Assembly (NCBI RefSeq): GCF_020164745.1
Contig: NZ_JAIUGV010000003.1
Span: 372,001 to 436,000, forward strand
DNA from: Mesorhizobium sp. ES1-4
GTDB lineage: Bacteria; Pseudomonadota; Alphaproteobacteria; Rhizobiales; Rhizobiaceae
Direction: 5' to 3'
DNA length: 64,000 nucleotides
Positions 63,678 to 64,000 of this stretch are shown here, piece by piece (positions within the stretch are counted from its first letter, which is position 1; the number at the start of each line of letters is the position of its first letter). Under the pieces are notes generated by a model. That model saw nothing but the letters and a program-made list of their open reading frames with translations. It had not been told where the DNA came from and made no database searches. Made by a program: the position numbers and the translations under genes.

Positions 63678-64000
63678 TTAGAGTTTGACGGCTGCGCCGC
63701 TGCGCACGCTCTCGTCGGCGGCAAGGCAGACGGCGAGCGATTTCACGGCGTCGTCCATGTGTCTGGTGAGATCGATATCCTCGCGGATCGCCTTGAGGAC
63801 AAAAGCCTGTTCGAGATCGCAGAGATCCTGATGGCCGGGTTCGCCTGCCATCGACAGCATCTCGTCCGGCCTGGCGAACTTGCCGTCGGCGCCGGTCGCC
63901 GCACTGTGCAAGCGGATGGTCGAGGTCTTGGTGTGGGTGTCGATGTCGTCCGACTTCACACCTTCCTTCATGACGATCGACACGCAGCCATTGGGCGAGA
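63678..64000 (-). CDS. C-terminal end of a Gfo/Idh/MocA-type oxidoreductase (partial)
   Basis: 107 codons are visible, the frame remaining open to the window edge ([20 protein letters not shown]). The end resembles the C-terminal helix region of Gfo/Idh/MocA dehydrogenases ([20 protein letters not shown]). It lies 16 bp upstream of the ABC ATPase start, so both are probably one operon. Identification is moderate because the NAD-binding half is missing. Confidence 0.55.
   Translation of the reverse strand, partial: SPNGCVSIVMKEGVKSDDIDTHTKTSTIRLHSAATGADGKFARPDEMLSMAGEPGHQDLCDLEQAFVLKAIREDIDLTRHMDDAVKSLAVCLAADESVRSGAAVKL

Overview
The window looks like a chromosome segment of a soil or plant-associated alphaproteobacterium in Rhizobiales, most likely Mesorhizobium or a close relative. 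This is judged from gene content (MocE-like rhizopine-type genes, a NodF/NodE-like pair, a urease cluster of rhizobial layout, a SmoEFGK/MtlK polyol operon) and from the GC-rich coding style of the flanks. No species can be fixed without a database search.

Left core block (1-8.7 kb): a plus-strand catabolic operon resembling rhizopine/inositol (moc-type) loci. It holds a membrane di-iron hydroxylase (5' end off the window), a periplasmic sugar-binding protein, two permeases, an ABC ATPase, a Gfo/Idh/MocA dehydrogenase, two TIM-barrel isomerase-like proteins and a MocE-like Rieske ferredoxin. It ends in a broken chimera: the N-terminus of a ketopantoate-hydroxymethyltransferase-like protein joined to the middle of an aldehyde dehydrogenase.

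Accessory island (about 8.69-35.25 kb): this stretch is more AT-rich in places, full of small and broken genes, and abuts a tRNA-Arg(CCG) gene. From left to right it contains: a PtuA/PtuB-like (Septu-type) ATPase plus HNH nuclease pair; a frameshifted membrane protein; an unknown 342-aa gene; a single-gene SDR cassette between two copies of a resolvase-promoter-like repeat; a serine resolvase; a 109-bp MITE-like element; a membrane-anchored protein kinase convergent with a patatin phospholipase; an SRAP/YedK gene with an amber mutation; a run of small hypothetical genes; IS66 debris; a minus-strand cluster of secreted or membrane proteins (two SH3 paralogues sharing 158 nearly identical bp, Cys-rich peptides, a superinfection-immunity/SHOCT protein, a GYF protein); an XRE regulator; a DUF3768 gene; two divergent PD-(D/E)XK nuclease-like genes; and, next to the tRNA, an ATGA-coupled AlpA / HUH endonuclease / 54-aa ORF / DUF927 ATPase operon. 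No tyrosine integrase was seen, so the element looks decayed or mobilised in trans.

Right core block (35.3-64 kb): a DUF1003 membrane protein, a D,D-carboxypeptidase, a mutarotase-like protein, a P-loop sugar/nucleoside kinase, a histone-H1-like basic protein, a GST, and a NodE-like ketoacyl synthase with its NodF-like ACP. These are followed by the urease cluster ureD-A-(DUF1272)-ureJ-ureB-(two reversed secreted genes)-ureC-(two genes)-ureE-ureF-(DUF3995)-ureG. Next come a class II aldolase-like gene and a HAD phosphatase. The polyol operon follows: a SorC-type regulator, a DUF1127 protein, a LysR regulator, smoE-smoF-smoG-smoK, a sorbitol-dehydrogenase-like SDR, mtlK and a HAD remnant. Opposite it lie a second sugar ABC ATPase and the 3' end of a Gfo/Idh/MocA-like gene.

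The best candidates for something undescribed are the kinase/patatin pair, the coupled AlpA-HUH-small-ORF-DUF927 module, the attenuator-like leader ORF near 28.5 kb, and the duplicated-promoter cassette around the SDR gene.
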